This document shows positions 18,411 through 28,271 of a stretch of DNA of 64,000 nucleotides, one piece after another (positions within the stretch are counted from its first letter, which is position 1; every line of letters starts with the position of its first letter). A program made the translations under genes and the position numbers. The notes beneath the pieces were generated by a model. That model worked only from the letters and a program-made list of their open reading frames with translations. It searched no databases and was not told where the DNA came from. Origin of the DNA: Bifidobacterium sp. ESL0769 (GTDB lineage Bacteria > Actinomycetota > Actinomycetes > Actinomycetales > Bifidobacteriaceae); NCBI RefSeq assembly GCF_029395495.1, contig NZ_CP113918.1, positions 248,001-312,000 of the forward strand, read 5' to 3'.

Positions 18411-18522
18411 AGCTCAGTTATGACGATTTTTGCGAGTCTTTGGTGAAAAACGTACAATTTTCAATATTTATATGAATTTAGCCGGATTTTGAAAGTTTCC
18501 ATATATCCTGCCACTGTGGTTC

Positions 18523-18585
18523 ATTTTGGTTTATTGAGTTTGCAACGCTAAACTGACGCTTTGGTTGATAAACGAGAGCGCCCGG
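18523..18585 (+). promoter_or_regulatory. Conserved leader element before the first kup gene
   Basis: The 39 bases at 18547-18585 match 21759-21797 before the second kup gene at 31 positions without gaps, including TAAACGAGAGCGC. A second shared block, ATTTTGGTTT, lies 24 bases before it. It could be a promoter plus structured mRNA leader. I could not match it to a known riboswitch class. Confidence 0.5.
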
Positions 18586-18651
18586 TAGCCGGGCCATGAG
18601 AAGAAAGTATGTACGGGGAAGTCTCGTCTTTTCCGTTTTGGAGGGCAGGTC

Positions 18652-21411
18652 ATGGCGCAATCGCAGGATCGCGAGTCGAAGCAGCCTCAAAATCAAAGAA
18701 ATCGGCGTCACAATGAGCGCAAAACCGAAAATAGAAGCGAAAGCAAACACGAGGGTAAACAGCCGACAGAGAAGAAGGCCGTTCGTAAGCTCGTCCGGGA
18801 AACCGACAAGGCGACCAAGGCTGCGTCAAAGGCGCAAAAACAGGCGGTCAGCGCTGAAGAGAAGGCACTGAGGGCCGAGAAGCGAGCGGTAAATGCCGAA
18901 AAGAAAGCGTTGCTGCGGGCCGACACCTTCACCAATGCTCCCAAAGTTTCGCGTGACACGTTGACCCGCGAGGAGCGCAAGGTCATCGCCCAGCACGAGC
19001 AGGAGGAAAAGGAAGAGGCCCAGAAGCTGACCAAGGCTTCCGCGCACGGCCCGATCGGCCGCTGGTGGCGCAAGATGCAGTCCAGCCAAGACAAGGTCAC
19101 CCTTGGTATGGCCATCGTCGCGCTCGGCGTGGTCTACGGCGACATCGGTACGTCCCCGCTATACACCTCGCAGACCTTTATCGCCGGCCAAGGTGGGCTC
19201 GGCAATATCGATCGTCCAGCGGTCCTCGGTTTGCTTTCGTTGGTATTCTGGTCAATCACGCTGATTACGACCGTCAAATATGTGCTCGTGGCCATGCGCA
19301 TTGACAACAAGGGTGAAGGCGGCATCTTCGCGCTGTTCTCTCTGATTCGTCACCACGGCAAATGGCTGGTGATTCCCGCAATGCTCGGCGGCGCGGCGTT
19401 CCTCGCGGATTCCGTGTTAACCCCGGCCGTCTCGATTTCCTCAGCAGTGGAAGGTCTCAAGACCATTCCGCTCTTCGAACCGGTGTTCCACGAGAACACC
19501 AGCCTGACTCTCGTAATCACCGTCGTGATTATCATCATCCTTTTCTGCGTACAATCGCGCGGTACCGAACGGATCGGCAAGGTCTTCGGCTCGGTGGTCA
19601 TGGTCTGGTTCGCGTTCCTTGCCATCACCGGCATCGTCAACATCAGCGGCGACTGGAGCATTTTCGCCGCTATCAACCCGGTTTACGGCATCCAATTCCT
19701 CTTTAGCAAGCACAATCTTGCGGGCCTGGCCATCATGGGCACGGTCTTTCTTTCCACCACCGGCGCTGAGGCGCTTTACTCCGATATGGGTCACGTCGGC
19801 CGTGGCAATATCTATTTCACTTGGCCCTTCATTTTCGTGGCGTTGGTCTTCAATTACTTCGGCCAGGGCGCATGGATGCTCAGGAACCAAGGCAACACCG
19901 CGCTCGGCAACGTCAACCCGTTCTTCGAAATGATGAGCCCGAACGTGCGTTACGTGGGTGTCATCCTTTCCGTGGCTGCAGGTGTCATCGCCTCACAGGC
20001 CTTGATTACCGGCGCGTTCACGATGGTCTCGGAGGCCACCGGCCTGAACTGGATGCCGCATCTTCAGGTGCGCTACCCGGCCCGTACCCGCGGTCAGCTC
20101 TATATCCCCGTGGTCAACGTCGTGCTGTGCGTGGCGACGCTTTCGGTGCTGGCGCTGTTCAAGGATTCCGAGCATATTTCCGCCGCCTACGGCCTGGCGC
20201 TGACCGTCACGATGATCACGACGACGATTCTCTTGACCGTCTATCTCTGGTTCAAGCACAATCGCGTGTTTGCCATCATCTTCTTCGTGGTGTTCATCGC
20301 CATCCAGACGCTGTTCTTCGTCGCTTCCATGGCGAAGTTCCTCCACGGTGGCTGGTTCACGATGCTTTTGACGGCATTGATCCTCTTGATTATGATTACC
20401 TGGAACGATGCGACCAAGATCGAGCGGAGCCAACGTCGTCATATGAAACCGCGCGATTTCAAGCCCGCGCTCGCCAAGCTGCATGACGATTTCCGTGTTC
20501 CTTATTTCGCGGACAACATCGTCTACCTGACTTCCGATTGGGAGATGCACCGCCTTGATACGGATATCTTCTTCTCGATTTTCGCCGACCATCCCAAACG
20601 TGCGCGTGCTTGGTGGGCTGTTTCGGTGGTCACCACGGACGAGCCGTTTACTCGCGAATACTCGGTCGAGGATTTTGGTACGGACTATATTTTCCGTGTG
20701 CGGATTAAGCTTGGTTTCAAGGTTTCGCAGTCCATCCCGGCTTATATTCATCAGATTATGCACGACCTTTCCGCTTCCGGTGATTTGCCGGAGCAGAAGT
20801 CGGTCTATCCGAAGGTGGACGCCGACCCGGATATCGGCACGGTGCGTTACGTGTTGGTGCACAAGGCCCTGATGCCGGAATCAAAGCTGACGGCCCGCGA
20901 GTCGCTGTCGCTCAAGATGAAGTACTCGATTCGTCGCGTGGCCGGTTCGCCGGTCAAGTGGTTCGGCTTGGCCCCATACAACCCGGTGGTTGAGGTCCAG
21001 CCGCTCTTCGTTTCCACCCGTCGTCCTCCGCGTCTGAAGCGCGTTGCGCTTCGGTCCAGCATCGGCAAGCGCCGCGTCGAGTCCCATGAACCGAAGGCGG
21101 CCGGTGCTGCCCGCAAGTCGGAGACGGAACGTACGCGTTCCAAGGCGCAGGCGGATTCTGAGCGTGTTGTCAAGAAGACTGGCAGCGGCATTGGGGTCGC
21201 GGAACTGGCCAAGGGTCGCAAGGGCCTTGGTAATCTTGCCAAATCCGTCAAATTGCAGAAAATGAAGGATGCCGAGGGCAAGACTGGCACTTCTGCCGAA
21301 GACACCGGGCAGAGCGCCGCGGCCAAACGTAAGAAGGCCGATACCGGCGAGCAGACCAAGGTTATGCCGCGTTCCGATACCGATAGCGGAAAATCTGGAA
21401 AAGTGTCATAA
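18652..21411 (+). CDS. kup: Kup-family potassium uptake transporter with long N- and C-terminal tails
   Basis: A 919-residue Kup (KUP/HAK/KT) potassium:proton symporter. The membrane domain starts near residue 145 and carries the family signature GVVYGDIGTSPLY at about 155-167; about twelve helices follow to about residue 585. A cytoplasmic domain with RDFKPALAKLHDDF and TDIFFSIFADHPKRA comes next. Ordinary Kup is 620-700 residues. Here about 140 Lys/Ala/Glu-rich residues precede the channel (coiled-coil-like AEKKAL pattern) and about 130 charged residues follow it. Start ATG 18652 follows GGAGGGC. It is the first of a tandem pair with the same start residues (MAQSQ). Confidence 0.93.
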   Translation: MAQSQDRESKQPQNQRNRRHNERKTENRSESKHEGKQPTEKKAVRKLVRETDKATKAASKAQKQAVSAEEKALRAEKRAVNAEKKALLRADTFTNAPKVSRDTLTREERKVIAQHEQEEKEEAQKLTKASAHGPIGRWWRKMQSSQDKVTLGMAIVALGVVYGDIGTSPLYTSQTFIAGQGGLGNIDRPAVLGLLSLVFWSITLITTVKYVLVAMRIDNKGEGGIFALFSLIRHHGKWLVIPAMLGGAAFLADSVLTPAVSISSAVEGLKTIPLFEPVFHENTSLTLVITVVIIIILFCVQSRGTERIGKVFGSVVMVWFAFLAITGIVNISGDWSIFAAINPVYGIQFLFSKHNLAGLAIMGTVFLSTTGAEALYSDMGHVGRGNIYFTWPFIFVALVFNYFGQGAWMLRNQGNTALGNVNPFFEMMSPNVRYVGVILSVAAGVIASQALITGAFTMVSEATGLNWMPHLQVRYPARTRGQLYIPVVNVVLCVATLSVLALFKDSEHISAAYGLALTVTMITTTILLTVYLWFKHNRVFAIIFFVVFIAIQTLFFVASMAKFLHGGWFTMLLTALILLIMITWNDATKIERSQRRHMKPRDFKPALAKLHDDFRVPYFADNIVYLTSDWEMHRLDTDIFFSIFADHPKRARAWWAVSVVTTDEPFTREYSVEDFGTDYIFRVRIKLGFKVSQSIPAYIHQIMHDLSASGDLPEQKSVYPKVDADPDIGTVRYVLVHKALMPESKLTARESLSLKMKYSIRRVAGSPVKWFGLAPYNPVVEVQPLFVSTRRPPRLKRVALRSSIGKRRVESHEPKAAGAARKSETERTRSKAQADSERVVKKTGSGIGVAELAKGRKGLGNLAKSVKLQKMKDAEGKTGTSAEDTGQSAAAKRKKADTGEQTKVMPRSDTDSGKSGKVS

Positions 21412-21495
21412 TCCGATAATCAAATAATTGGGTAATTTGGCAATCCGACAATCAAATAAACGGATAGTTGGGTGATTAGCCGAATATCAGCATCG

Positions 21496-21534
21496 AAGTG
21501 CGTCAACCGTCAGGTACGGATGGCGCACTTTTTG
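21496..21534 (+). terminator. Terminator after the first kup gene
   Basis: AAGTGCG (21496-21502) and CGCACTT (21524-21530) enclose an inner CCGT/ACGG stem, followed by TTTTTG. The 440-base gap before the second kup also holds an imperfect doublet of an ATCCGACAATCAAATAA-like sequence (about 21412-21475) and an AT-rich promoter region. Confidence 0.7.
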
Positions 21535-21735
21535 TATGTCCCGGTTCCGGCAAAAGCAGGATGTCGGTAAATGACGTGTTCTCACGGCATAATTTCAGGT
21601 GTCGGAACCTTGAATAATGAAGCGTGTCGGCATTGCTGTTTTTGCCTCAAAACGGTGTAAAATCGCCTATTTTCTATCGATTCCCGCAGCTGTTATCTAG
21701 TAATAAATATATTTGTATGAAGATATTCAATTTCG

Positions 21736-21797
21736 ATTTTGGTTTTCACAAATAGATGGCTAGACTTGCCCGTTGGTTTGTAAACGAGAGCGCTCGG
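21736..21797 (+). promoter_or_regulatory. Conserved leader element before the second kup gene
   Basis: Counterpart of 18523-18585: ATTTTGGTTT at 21736-21745, then the 39-base block at 21759-21797, 59 bases before the ATG. The duplication of the control region along with the gene indicates that both copies answer to the same signal. Confidence 0.5.
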
Positions 21798-21855
21798 CAA
21801 GTGGATTTGACAAGAAGACAAGCGCGTAAAAGTTTCCGTTTCTGGAGGACAAATC

Positions 21856-24711
21856 ATGGCGCAATCGCAACATCATGGGTCAAGTGAACCTCAAAATCGT
21901 CAGCAGGAGCAGAATCCACAAAATCAGGAGGCCCGCAGGCGCGTTCGCGGCGGTAAAAAAACCGAGGGCACCGGTGCGGCTGACAAAACTGCCGATAATG
22001 CCGGCAAAAGAACGCGGGCCAAAACTCCATTGGAAGTGGCTGCCAAAGCAAAAGCCGTAAACGCCGCTGACGAAGCATCTTCTCGCGCGCGCAAGAGTGC
22101 AGCCAAAGTTGCTGGCAAAGCCAAAGCCAAGGCTGAAGCGGCAGAAGACATTGCCGAAACGTCCCTGCATACGCGCAAAGTTTCGACCAAAACGACGAAA
22201 GCCAAGAAAACCGCCGTCCATGCCGAAAAGAAAGCGGCCGGAGCTGAAAAGAAGGTCGCCAATGTCGAGCGCAAGGCCAAAGTCGCCGAACGCAAGGTGG
22301 CGAGTGCGGAAAAGAAGGCACTGACCGCCGAGCAACGGGCTGCGGCAGCCGAAAAGAAAGCCCTACTTCGTGCTGATACCTTCACCAACGCACCCAAGGT
22401 CTCGCGCGATACGTTGACCCGTGAAGAACGCGAGGAAATCGCCAAGCATGCCAAGGAGGAACGTGAGGAAGCCAAGAAGCTGACCAAGACCTCACGCAGT
22501 CCGATCGGTCGCTGGTGGCGCAAGGTGCAGTCCAGCCCAGATAAGGTGACGCTTGCGATGGCCATCGTCACGCTTGGTGTCGTCTATGGCGACATTGGTA
22601 CCTCTCCGCTATACACGGTCCAGACGTTTCTGGCCGGGCAAGGCGGGCTTGCGAAAATCGACCGGCCTGCGGTTCTGGGTATGCTTTCCCTGATTTTCTG
22701 GACGCTGCTGCTGATTACGACCGTGAAATATGTGCTGGTCGCCATGCATGCCGATAACAAGGGCGAGGGCGGCATTTTCGCGCTGTTTTCGCTGGTACGG
22801 CACTACGGCAAATGGCTGGTTGTGCCCGCGATGATCGGGGGCGCGGCCTTCCTGGCCGATTCCGTGCTGACTCCGGCCGTTTCGATTTCCTCGGCAGTCG
22901 AAGGTCTCAAGACCATTCCCGCCTTCACCCACGCGTTCGAAGAAAACACCAACCTCACCCTGATGATCACCATCATCATTATCGTGGTACTTTTCTCCGT
23001 CCAGGCACGCGGCACCGAAAGCATCGGCAAGGTCTTCGGCTCGGTCGTGCTGGTCTGGTTCGCGTTCCTCGCGTTGGTCGGCATCGTCAACCTGAGCGGT
23101 GATTGGACGATTTTCGAGGCCATCAATCCGGTTTACGGTGTCGAATTCCTTTTCAGCTCGCACAACGTCGCTGGCCTTTCGCTCATGGGCACGGTGTTCC
23201 TCGCGACCACCGGTGCCGAGGCGCTCTACTCCGACATGGGTCACGTCGGCCGTGGCAACATTTACTTCACCTGGCCCTTCATCAACGTCGCGCTGGTGCT
23301 CAACTACTTCGGCCAGGGCGCGTGGATGCTCAACAACCGCGGCGACAAATCGCTGGCCGGCATGACCGTCAACCCGTTCTTCCAGATGATGAGCCCGAAC
23401 GTCCGTTATATCGGCGTCATCCTTTCCGTCGCTGCTGGTGTCATCGCCTCCCAGGCCTTGATTACCGGCGCGTTCACGATGGTCTCCGAGGCCACCGGCC
23501 TGAACTGGATGCCGCATCTTCAGGTGCGTTACCCCTCGCGCACCCGTGGCCAGCTTTATATCCCGACCGTCAATGTCGTGCTATGTATAGCAACGCTTAC
23601 GGTACTGGCTATTTTCAAGGATTCCGAACACATTTCCGCCGCGTACGGCCTGGCGTTGACCATTACGATGTTGGCGACGACGATTCTCTTGACCACCTAC
23701 GTCTGGCACCATCATCATCGTGTGGGCTCCGTGTGCTTCTTCGCACTGTTCATCACCACTGATTCGTTGTTCTTCATTTCCTCGATGTCGAAGTTCCTAC
23801 GTGGCGGCTGGTTCACGATGCTGCTGACGGCCGTAATCTTGCTCATCATGATTACGTGGAATGACGGCACCAAGATCGAGCGTTCGCAACGTCGTCATAT
23901 GAAGCCGCGCGATTTCAAGCCCACACTTGCGAAATTGCATGACGATTTCCGCATTCCTTATTTCGCGGACAACATCGTCTACCTGACTTCCGACTCCGAG
24001 TTGCGCCGGCTTGACACCGACATCTTCTTCTCGATCTTCGCCGATCATCCGAAGCGTGCGCGTGCTTGGTGGGCCGTTTCCGTGGTTACGACTGACGAGC
24101 CGTTCACGCGCGAATACTCCGTCGAGGATTTCGGCACGGACTATATCTTCCGTGTGCGGATCAAGCTTGGTTTCAAGGTTTCGCAATCGATTCCTGCCTA
24201 TATTCATCAGATCATGCACGACCTTTCCGCTTCGGGCGAGCTGCCGGAACAGAAGTCGGTTTATCCGAAGGTGGATGCCGACCCCGACATCGGCACGGTG
24301 CGCTATGTGTTGGTGCACAAGGCATTGATGCCGGAGTCCAAGATTACCGGCCGCGAGGCGTTGAGCCTCAAGATGAAGTACGCCATTCGCCGTGTGGCCG
24401 GTTCGCCGGTCAAGTGGTTCGGCCTGGCACCTTACAACCCGGTGGTCGAGGTGCAGCCGCTCTTCCTCTCCACCCGCCGTCCTCCGCGCCTCAAGCGCGT
24501 CGCGTTCCGAGCCGCCACTCGTCGTAAGGCCGCTGTTTCCCCGCAACCCGACGATGGAAGTGCGAAACTGTCTCGCGGCGCCTCGCATCGGGTGGCTTCC
24601 CCTAAGACCGCGAGTAATCTTTCGGCTGCCGCTAGTGTTGCGGATTCTTCCGCTGCCAAAGCGCATACCGATAAGCCCAAGCTCGATTCTGCTGTACCAA
24701 AGAAGGGCTGA
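21856..24711 (+). CDS. kup: Second Kup-family potassium uptake transporter, extended coiled-coil N-terminus
   Basis: A 951-residue paralogue of the preceding Kup. The channel starts near residue 230 (VTLAMAIVTLGVVYGDIGTS) and stays close to the first copy through the cytoplasmic domain, including long identical runs around residues 700-850. The N-terminal extension is about 220 residues, longer than in the first copy, with repeated AEKKA/VERKA heptad-like blocks typical of an Ala/Lys/Glu coiled coil. The C-terminal tail is shorter and Ser/Pro-rich. Start ATG 21856 follows GGAGGAC. Divergence is concentrated in the tails, so the copies may differ in regulation or assembly rather than transport. 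Confidence 0.93.
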   Translation: MAQSQHHGSSEPQNRQQEQNPQNQEARRRVRGGKKTEGTGAADKTADNAGKRTRAKTPLEVAAKAKAVNAADEASSRARKSAAKVAGKAKAKAEAAEDIAETSLHTRKVSTKTTKAKKTAVHAEKKAAGAEKKVANVERKAKVAERKVASAEKKALTAEQRAAAAEKKALLRADTFTNAPKVSRDTLTREEREEIAKHAKEEREEAKKLTKTSRSPIGRWWRKVQSSPDKVTLAMAIVTLGVVYGDIGTSPLYTVQTFLAGQGGLAKIDRPAVLGMLSLIFWTLLLITTVKYVLVAMHADNKGEGGIFALFSLVRHYGKWLVVPAMIGGAAFLADSVLTPAVSISSAVEGLKTIPAFTHAFEENTNLTLMITIIIIVVLFSVQARGTESIGKVFGSVVLVWFAFLALVGIVNLSGDWTIFEAINPVYGVEFLFSSHNVAGLSLMGTVFLATTGAEALYSDMGHVGRGNIYFTWPFINVALVLNYFGQGAWMLNNRGDKSLAGMTVNPFFQMMSPNVRYIGVILSVAAGVIASQALITGAFTMVSEATGLNWMPHLQVRYPSRTRGQLYIPTVNVVLCIATLTVLAIFKDSEHISAAYGLALTITMLATTILLTTYVWHHHHRVGSVCFFALFITTDSLFFISSMSKFLRGGWFTMLLTAVILLIMITWNDGTKIERSQRRHMKPRDFKPTLAKLHDDFRIPYFADNIVYLTSDSELRRLDTDIFFSIFADHPKRARAWWAVSVVTTDEPFTREYSVEDFGTDYIFRVRIKLGFKVSQSIPAYIHQIMHDLSASGELPEQKSVYPKVDADPDIGTVRYVLVHKALMPESKITGREALSLKMKYAIRRVAGSPVKWFGLAPYNPVVEVQPLFLSTRRPPRLKRVAFRAATRRKAAVSPQPDDGSAKLSRGASHRVASPKTASNLSAAASVADSSAAKAHTDKPKLDSAVPKKG

Positions 24712-24855
24712 CGAGCTATTCTGGCAGTTTCGGAATTTACGCCGAAGTCGGCTGGTTCATTCGCGACACAGGCAGGTAGGCATTGGCTGTTGTATTTCGA
24801 AAGGTTCCGCTAGCATGGCATCTGCGACAGTTCAGCCTATTAACAAGGGAGTGAT

Positions 24856-26400
24856 ATGACTCAGATGTCATCCGCCATTTCAGCCCAACTAATTGTTGAC
24901 GACGATTTCGAAGTGGGGAAGGTCGATAATCGGCTGTTCGGCTCATTTGTCGAACATCTTGGCCGTTGCGTATATACCGGTATCTATGAACCGAGCCATC
25001 AGACTGCCGATTCCGATGGATTTCGTCAAGATGTGATTGATTTGGTTCGTGAGCTGGGGGCCACCACCATCCGTTACCCAGGCGGCAACTTTGTCTCCGG
25101 CTATCGCTGGGAGGATGGTGTCGGGCCGAAAGATGAGCGTCCACGCCGTCTCGACCTAGCTTGGCATTCCACTGAGACCAACGAATTCGGCCTGCATGAA
25201 ATGGCCAAGTGGCTCGACAGGGTTGGCGGCAACGAGCTGATGGAGGCGGTGAACCTTGGTACGCGTGGTCTTGAGGACGCGATGGATCTGCTCGAATATG
25301 CCAACATCCCCGGTGGCACGAAACTTTCCGAAGAACGTCGTGTCAACGGTGCCGACAAGCCGTTCAACATTCGCATGTGGTGCTTGGGCAACGAGATGGA
25401 TGGGCCGTGGCAGCTCGGTCACAAGTCGGCAGAAGACTACGGCACGCTGGCAGCTTCGGTGGCACGCGGAATGAAGCAACTGGACCCTGACCTCGAGTTG
25501 GTGGCCTGTGGCTCTTCAGCGCACGACATGCCGACGTTCGGTGCGTGGGAGGAGACGGTGCTTTCCAAGGCCTATGACTTGGTTGATTTCGTTTCCTGCC
25601 ATGCCTATTACCAGCCCAAAAACGGGGACATGGCCAGTTTCCTCGCTTCTGGTGTGGATATGGACGGGTTCATTCGTGATGTCGCCGCCGCTATCGATGC
25701 CACCAAGGCAAGGCTCAAGAGCAAGCATGATGTGTTCATTTCCTTTGATGAATGGAACATTTGGTATGCGGACGCCGAGGCAAGCCGGAACCCGGAAGGC
25801 ATCGACAACTGGCCGGTGGCCCCACGTCTCTTGGAAGATGTCTATTCCGTGGCCGATGCCGTGGTATTCGGCGACTTGATGATTACGTTGCTCAAGAATG
25901 CCGATCGTGTCCATTCCGCGAGCCTGGCACAGTTGGTCAACGTCATTGCGCCGATTATGACGGAGCCGGGTGGCCCTGCCTGGCGGCAGACCACTTTTTA
26001 TCCCTTCTCGATTATTGCTGCACTTTCCAAGGGCGGCACGGTGCTTGAGCCGAAGCTTGATTCCTCGCAGATCTACACACCAAAGTATGGCGATGTGGAT
26101 GGCGTCAACGCCGTGGCCGTACGTGGAGCTGATGGATCGGTATCCGTTTTTGCGGTTAACAGGTCCCTTGATACACCGGCGGAGTTCGAAGTGCGGCTAG
26201 ATGAAAATATGCGCGCCAAGTCGGACCTGAGCATCGAGGCGTGGAGTCTGCACGACGATGACATCAATGCGAAAAATACGCTGGAGAATCAAAGCCGCGT
26301 AATGCCGAAATTCAACGAGACTGTTGTGTTCGATCCTCAATCCGGTAGCACGAAGCTTACTTTGCCCGCTGTGTCGTGGACGGCTATTCACGTGAAGTAA
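24856..26400 (+). CDS. GH51 alpha-L-arabinofuranosidase (first copy)
   Basis: A 514-residue GH51 enzyme removing terminal alpha-L-arabinofuranosyl units from arabino-oligosaccharides. The barrel carries the acid/base glutamate E180 in CLGNEMDGPW and the nucleophile E299 in SFDEWNIWY. RLFGSFVEHLGRCVYTGIYE near residue 25 is also characteristic. The C-terminal beta-sandwich ends in SWTAIHVK. There is no signal peptide, so it works on imported sugars. Start ATG 24856 follows AAGGGAG. A strong terminator follows (26422-26470), so it is transcribed apart from the second copy, to which it is about two-thirds identical by eye. Confidence 0.95.
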   Translation: MTQMSSAISAQLIVDDDFEVGKVDNRLFGSFVEHLGRCVYTGIYEPSHQTADSDGFRQDVIDLVRELGATTIRYPGGNFVSGYRWEDGVGPKDERPRRLDLAWHSTETNEFGLHEMAKWLDRVGGNELMEAVNLGTRGLEDAMDLLEYANIPGGTKLSEERRVNGADKPFNIRMWCLGNEMDGPWQLGHKSAEDYGTLAASVARGMKQLDPDLELVACGSSAHDMPTFGAWEETVLSKAYDLVDFVSCHAYYQPKNGDMASFLASGVDMDGFIRDVAAAIDATKARLKSKHDVFISFDEWNIWYADAEASRNPEGIDNWPVAPRLLEDVYSVADAVVFGDLMITLLKNADRVHSASLAQLVNVIAPIMTEPGGPAWRQTTFYPFSIIAALSKGGTVLEPKLDSSQIYTPKYGDVDGVNAVAVRGADGSVSVFAVNRSLDTPAEFEVRLDENMRAKSDLSIEAWSLHDDDINAKNTLENQSRVMPKFNETVVFDPQSGSTKLTLPAVSWTAIHVK

Positions 26401-26421
26401 GGTAACGATAGAGAAGTTTAC

Positions 26422-26470
26422 AAGCCGGGTGTTCGCTGTTGTCCGCAGCGGACGCCCGGCTTTTGTTTTT
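26422..26470 (+). terminator. Terminator between the two GH51 genes
   Basis: GCCGGGTGTTCGCTG (26424-26438) pairs with CAGCGGACGCCCGGC (26446-26460) using two G-U pairs, followed by TTTTGTTTTT. Confidence 0.85.
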
Positions 26471-26528
26471 GATTCCTGCTGAAAATAACCAATTATTTCT
26501 ACGGCGTGTTGCAAAGGAAAAAGCCATT

Positions 26529-26670
26529 AAGTACAACCTTGTATGTAAGGGGAGTTTGCCAGAGAAGTTATGGCGGTGTATGTTAATAAATACAGCAAGT
26601 ACAAGGTTGTATTAACCTCATAGATTTTGAATCGTGAGGTCGATATTTGCTTGTCAAGACAACGTTGTAC
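26529..26670. promoter_or_regulatory. Three palindromic operator sites before the second GH51 gene
   Basis: GTACAACCTTGTAT (26531-26544), GTACAAGGTTGTAT (26599-26612) and GACAACGTTGTAC (26658-26670) share the pattern TACAA-SS-TTGTA and are near-perfect palindromes. They sit 68 and 59 bases apart in an AT-rich promoter region, the last about 30 bases before the start codon. The same-operon LacI regulator (31769-32800) is the likeliest ligand; an AraR-type protein is an alternative. Confidence 0.7.
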
Positions 26671-26698
26671 TAAATTGGCGAGATTGAAAGAGGAGAAC

Positions 26699-28228
26699 AT
26701 GCCAGAAGGTGCCGCAACCAACAAAGCGCGACTTATCGTTGATGATGAATTCGAGATCGCTCCTATCGACGATAGGCTGTTTGGCTCGTTTGTCGAGCAT
26801 CTTGGACGCTGTGTGTACACGGGCATCTATGAGCCGGGTCATCCGACTGCCGATGCAGACGGTTTCCGTCAGGATGTCATCGATCTGGTGCGAGAGCTGG
26901 GGGCTACCACCATCCGCTATCCGGGCGGTAACTTCGTTTCCGGCTACCGTTGGGAAGATGGTGTCGGACCGAAGGATCAGCGCCCGCGTCGTCTTGACAC
27001 TGCTTGGCATTCCACCGAGACCAACCAGTTCGGTCTTCATGAGATGGTTAAGTGGCTAGGCAAAGTCAATGGGAACGAGCTGATGGAAGCAGTGAATCTG
27101 GGAACGCGCGGCCTCGGCAACGCAATGGATTTGCTGGAATACGCCAACGTTCCTGGTGGTACGAAGCTTTCCGAAGAACGTCGCGCCAATGGCGCCGACA
27201 AACCTTTTGACATCCGCATGTGGTGCCTGGGCAATGAGATGGACGGCCCGTGGCAGCTGGGGCATAAAACGGCCGAAGAATATGGACGTCTCGCGGCGAA
27301 GGTTGCTGCGGGTATGCGCCAGATCGATCCGAACCTTGAGTTGGTGGTCTGTGGCTCGTCCACACATGATATGGAAACCTATGGTGCGTGGGAAGAGACT
27401 GTTCTCGACGCTACCTACGATTTGGTCGATTTTGTGTCCTGCCATTCGTATTCGCGTCCTTGGAATGGCGATATGCAGAGCTTCCTGGCCTCTGGCGCCG
27501 ATATGGAGGCGTTCATCCACGAAATCGCCGCCATCGTCCAATCCGTGAAGGCCCGCCACAAGACTTCGCATCAGATTTATCTCTCCTTCGATGAATGGAA
27601 TGTGTGGTACAAGGCCAACGATCCGGCCAACAATCCGTCGGGAATCGGCAACTGGCCCACTGCCCCGAGGCTTTTGGAGCAGATTTACTCCGTAACGGAC
27701 GCAGCGGTGGTCGGAGATTTGCTCATTTCGTTGATGCGCAATGCAGACACCGTTCATTCGGCTTCGCTGGCCCAGTTGGTCAACGTCATCGCGCCCATCA
27801 TGACCGAGCCCGGCGGCCCGGCTTGGCGCCAGACCATTTTCTATCCTTTCTCGCTTTCCGCACGTTTCGCTAAGAATGGCACGGCCCTTGAGACTGTGCT
27901 CGACGGCCCGTCCATTGATACACAAGCGTACGGTGAAGTAAGCGCAATCGGACATACTGCCGTGCGTTGCAAAGATGGCTCATTGGCCATTTTCTTGGTG
28001 AACCGCTCTTTGCGCGACGATACGAAACTCGAGATTGCTTTGCCGGCCCGCCGCCGATTCTCTGCGGCCCGGTCGTGGACGTTGCACGATGAAGATGGCT
28101 CGGCCTCAAACACACTTGAACATCCCGATAGGGTGACCCCGCAGGTCACCGACAACGTCACCATCGATGGCGACACCATATCTGTGAATCTTGCGCCGGT
28201 TTCTTGGACGTTGATTCATGTTTGTTGA
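26699..28228 (+). CDS. GH51 alpha-L-arabinofuranosidase (second copy)
   Basis: A 509-residue GH51 enzyme, paralogue of the upstream copy with the same catalytic positions: E180 in CLGNEMDGPW and E299 in SFDEWNVWY. I placed the start at ATG 26699, eight bases after GAGGAG-type site GAAAGAGGAG; a longer frame from 26627 runs through the operator region. It leads an operon: the binding-protein gene starts 43 bases after its stop, then two permeases. The coupling of an intracellular arabinofuranosidase to an importer points to arabino-oligosaccharides as the transported sugar. Confidence 0.95.
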   Translation: MPEGAATNKARLIVDDEFEIAPIDDRLFGSFVEHLGRCVYTGIYEPGHPTADADGFRQDVIDLVRELGATTIRYPGGNFVSGYRWEDGVGPKDQRPRRLDTAWHSTETNQFGLHEMVKWLGKVNGNELMEAVNLGTRGLGNAMDLLEYANVPGGTKLSEERRANGADKPFDIRMWCLGNEMDGPWQLGHKTAEEYGRLAAKVAAGMRQIDPNLELVVCGSSTHDMETYGAWEETVLDATYDLVDFVSCHSYSRPWNGDMQSFLASGADMEAFIHEIAAIVQSVKARHKTSHQIYLSFDEWNVWYKANDPANNPSGIGNWPTAPRLLEQIYSVTDAAVVGDLLISLMRNADTVHSASLAQLVNVIAPIMTEPGGPAWRQTIFYPFSLSARFAKNGTALETVLDGPSIDTQAYGEVSAIGHTAVRCKDGSLAIFLVNRSLRDDTKLEIALPARRRFSAARSWTLHDEDGSASNTLEHPDRVTPQVTDNVTIDGDTISVNLAPVSWTLIHVC

Positions 28229-28271
28229 TTATCCAATTGTGCCAATGTTGGTGCAACGATAAGGAGGAAAA

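Noticed and set aside
18523..18651. c-di-AMP (ydaO) riboswitch before kup
   Set aside because: The leader is too short and I cannot match the conserved ydaO core; reported only as a conserved leader of unknown type.
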